Origin: Lachnospiraceae bacterium
GTDB lineage: Bacteria > Bacillota > Clostridia > Lachnospirales > Lachnospiraceae
DNA length: 64,000 nucleotides
Direction of reading: 5' to 3'
NCBI GenBank assembly: GCA_017542245.1
Contig: JAFXXN010000107.1
Span: forward strand, 1-64,000
The notes below the pieces were generated by a model that had not been told where the DNA came from, did no database searches, and saw only the letters and a program-made list of their open reading frames with translations. A program made the position numbers and the translations under genes. Below, piece by piece: positions 62,858-64,000 of the stretch (the stretch's first letter is position 1; every line of letters starts with the position of its first letter).

Positions 62858-63625
62858 TTACACGTTCTTATTTATTATTCTGGTTTCCTTCTGTCCTGTA
62901 GCCAGATCAATATATGCAACATACAGAGAAACCTTATTATTCTCATCAAGTCCGTTCCAGATAGTGTTTGTATATTCATCAATATCGTTTGGAACGAAGA
63001 CTCTCTCCGGCTCGCCGGTAAATGTAGGGATAGGATTTCCATCATGATTGTAAGTATGGATGAAATGTCCAAGACCTGCTACGGAATTATAATTAAACGT
63101 ATATCTGTTGCATGTACTTCCTTCTGCGTCAGCACTCTTTAAAATGCTCATCTTGTAAGTGAAATCATTTGCCTTAATGAAGCTCAGCATAGCACTGATA
63201 CGGGGTGTCCAATTAGGTCCGTCGGGCTCGAACTCACGAGCTGAAAGAGCAACTTCAAAAGCATAACTCATATCTACGACCTGAATGGGATTAAGAGCAA
63301 ATGTAGACTCCCACTTCTCTAATACCTTATATACGGTATCTGTCTGGTCACCGTTTGTAACTATCATATAATTCTTGAATTCACGAACAGGTGAATAGAT
63401 AACCAGTGAAGGATCCTCCAGCTTAGAAGGATCAAAAGGCTTGATGATAATGCCGTCAGGAGTTTCAATGAACACACGGTTTCTTGAGTTTGTACTCCTG
63501 CCCATGATAAAGTAAGCGGTCACTGCCTTCTTACTGTCCTCGCTCTTTCCAACTATGATACCACGTCCTACATAAGAGTTTCCTTTTACCAGCTCGTCAA
63601 ACTTCATAACATCATAAATGCTCAT
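62858..63625 (-). CDS. purO: IMP cyclohydrolase, PurO type
   Basis: A 255-residue enzyme of the IMP_cyclohyd family (first described in archaea), which closes FAICAR to IMP. Recognised segments: YVGRGIIVGKSEDSKKAVTAYFIMGRSTNSRNRVF (shown in part), KNYMIVTNGDQTDTVYKVLE, REFEPDGPNWTPRISAML and GLGHFIHTY. It is the first gene of an operon with AICAR formyltransferase and the SleB-like gene. AAAGGACTGAGC precedes the ATG. Confidence 0.93.
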   Translation of the reverse strand: MSIYDVMKFDELVKGNSYVGRGIIVGKSEDSKKAVTAYFIMGRSTNSRNRVFIETPDGIIIKPFDPSKLEDPSLVIYSPVREFKNYMIVTNGDQTDTVYKVLEKWESTFALNPIQVVDMSYAFEVALSAREFEPDGPNWTPRISAMLSFIKANDFTYKMSILKSADAEGSTCNRYTFNYNSVAGLGHFIHTYNHDGNPIPTFTGEPERVFVPNDIDEYTNTIWNGLDENNKVSLYVAYIDLATGQKETRIINKNV

Positions 63626-63700
63626 GCTCAGTCCTTTCCGTTTGGATACAGTTTTGTTTCGGCTTTTATAATCCGAATGTAATCCAAAAACCTAACTTTC

Positions 63701-63729
63701 ATTTTAACAAGATATCACAAATAAATCAA
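63701..63729 (-). promoter_or_regulatory. Promoter of the purO operon
   Basis: On the minus strand TTGATT (63724-63729) and TAAAAT (63701-63706) are separated by 17 bases; the leader of about 70 bases shows TCGG/CCGA pairing but no known purine riboswitch. Confidence 0.65.
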
Positions 63730-63797
63730 GTTATTTTTTCAGCCCATTCTACCGGATAAAATTTTAAAATCCAGCCCGGTAACTTATAAAAAGAAAA

Positions 63798-63828
63798 GGG
63801 AGATTTTTGAATTTCTTCAAAATCTCCC
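63798..63828 (-). terminator. Terminator of the partial gene at the right edge
   Basis: GGGAGATTTTTGAA (63798-63811) pairs with TTCAAAATCTCCC (63816-63828); on the minus strand TTTTCTTTTTATAA follows. It separates this gene from the purO promoter. Confidence 0.88.
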
Positions 63829-63837
63829 ATAATATTA

Positions 63838-64000
63838 TCAATCAACTACTTTAACTTTGTATGTAATACCGGCATATTCTATTTTCTTAGGAATCTTTTT
63901 ATTTCCAACAGTAGCTTTTGATAAAGTTACCTTTCCCATCTTTCCTAAAAAACTGCCCTTCTTTATAACAGTATATTTAAGACCGTTTACAGTTATCTCT
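63838..64000 (-). CDS. C-terminal fragment of a probable secreted protein with BspA-type repeat tail (5' end outside window)
   Basis: The minus strand is open from the window edge to TGA at 63838-63840 and gives 54 residues. They read EITVNGLKYTVIKKGS, LGKMGKVTLSKATVGN, KKIPKKIEYAGITYKVKVVD. The pattern of two beta units with hxYxV, K..KIP and Y.GITYKV is typical of the tail modules in large secreted BspA-like or leucine-rich-repeat proteins of Lachnospiraceae. Only the end is seen, so the function is open. Confidence 0.55.
   Translation of the reverse strand, partial: EITVNGLKYTVIKKGSFLGKMGKVTLSKATVGNKKIPKKIEYAGITYKVKVVD

Overview
The window reads as chromosomal DNA of a low-GC Gram-positive anaerobe of the Lachnospiraceae type (Butyrivibrio/Pseudobutyrivibrio-like). 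Indicators are a circularly permuted GH3 beta-glucosidase of the rumen Butyrivibrio/Ruminococcus kind, an archaeal-type PurO IMP cyclohydrolase beside a stand-alone AICAR formyltransferase, a perfect CIRCE operator before groESL, AGGAGG ribosome-binding sites and clean TTGACA/TATAAT promoters. No rRNA, tRNA, CRISPR array, transposase or prophage gene was seen. The genus is inferred; no database was searched.

Layout. 1-219 is the end of a TraX-like membrane protein. 364-9525 is an envelope-stress region: two ECF sigma/anti-sigma pairs that share an almost identical promoter-proximal box, an ABC exporter with two duplicated permeases, its probable two-component system, and a small serpin-like gene remnant. 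9851-10573 is a GGDEF protein, followed by a 21-bp-period repeat. 10902-17001 holds two leftward groups: cysS-mrnC-rlmB and moxR-DUF58-DUF4129-like. 17242-20135 holds an NlpC/P60 wall hydrolase behind purC. 20375-29043 is a mixed region: prfC, mscL, DUF1508, an HTH gene, an MBL-fold hydrolase, an L,D-transpeptidase and the GH3 enzyme. It carries three of the four copies of a modular hairpin repeat.

29209-35814 is a complete F1Fo ATP synthase operon (a, c, b, alpha, gamma, beta, epsilon) with no separate delta gene. The delta C-terminal domain appears fused to the N-terminus of alpha. 37005-41046 is the most unusual locus: a six-gene leftward operon with an AIM24 protein, an ExbB/TolQ-like channel protein, an ExbD/TolR-like protein, two further membrane proteins with ExbD-like C-terminal domains, and a secreted OB-fold-like protein. 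It would form a proton-driven membrane motor in a bacterium with one membrane. It diverges from a secreted beta-helix protein gene across back-to-back promoters.

43475-64000 is mostly housekeeping and envelope functions: an ECF-transporter S component, a YwlG-family protein, a GH36 alpha-galactosidase, a DUF4015 protein, rarA, a class A PBP, an IMPACT protein, a SEC-C protein, a UDPGP-family nucleotidyltransferase, a degenerate amidase-like protein, groESL, Cys-rich DUF6062 and DUF2225 proteins, a SleB-like hydrolase and the last two steps of IMP synthesis. Downstream of groEL lies an array of nested hairpins containing two identical 43-bp units.
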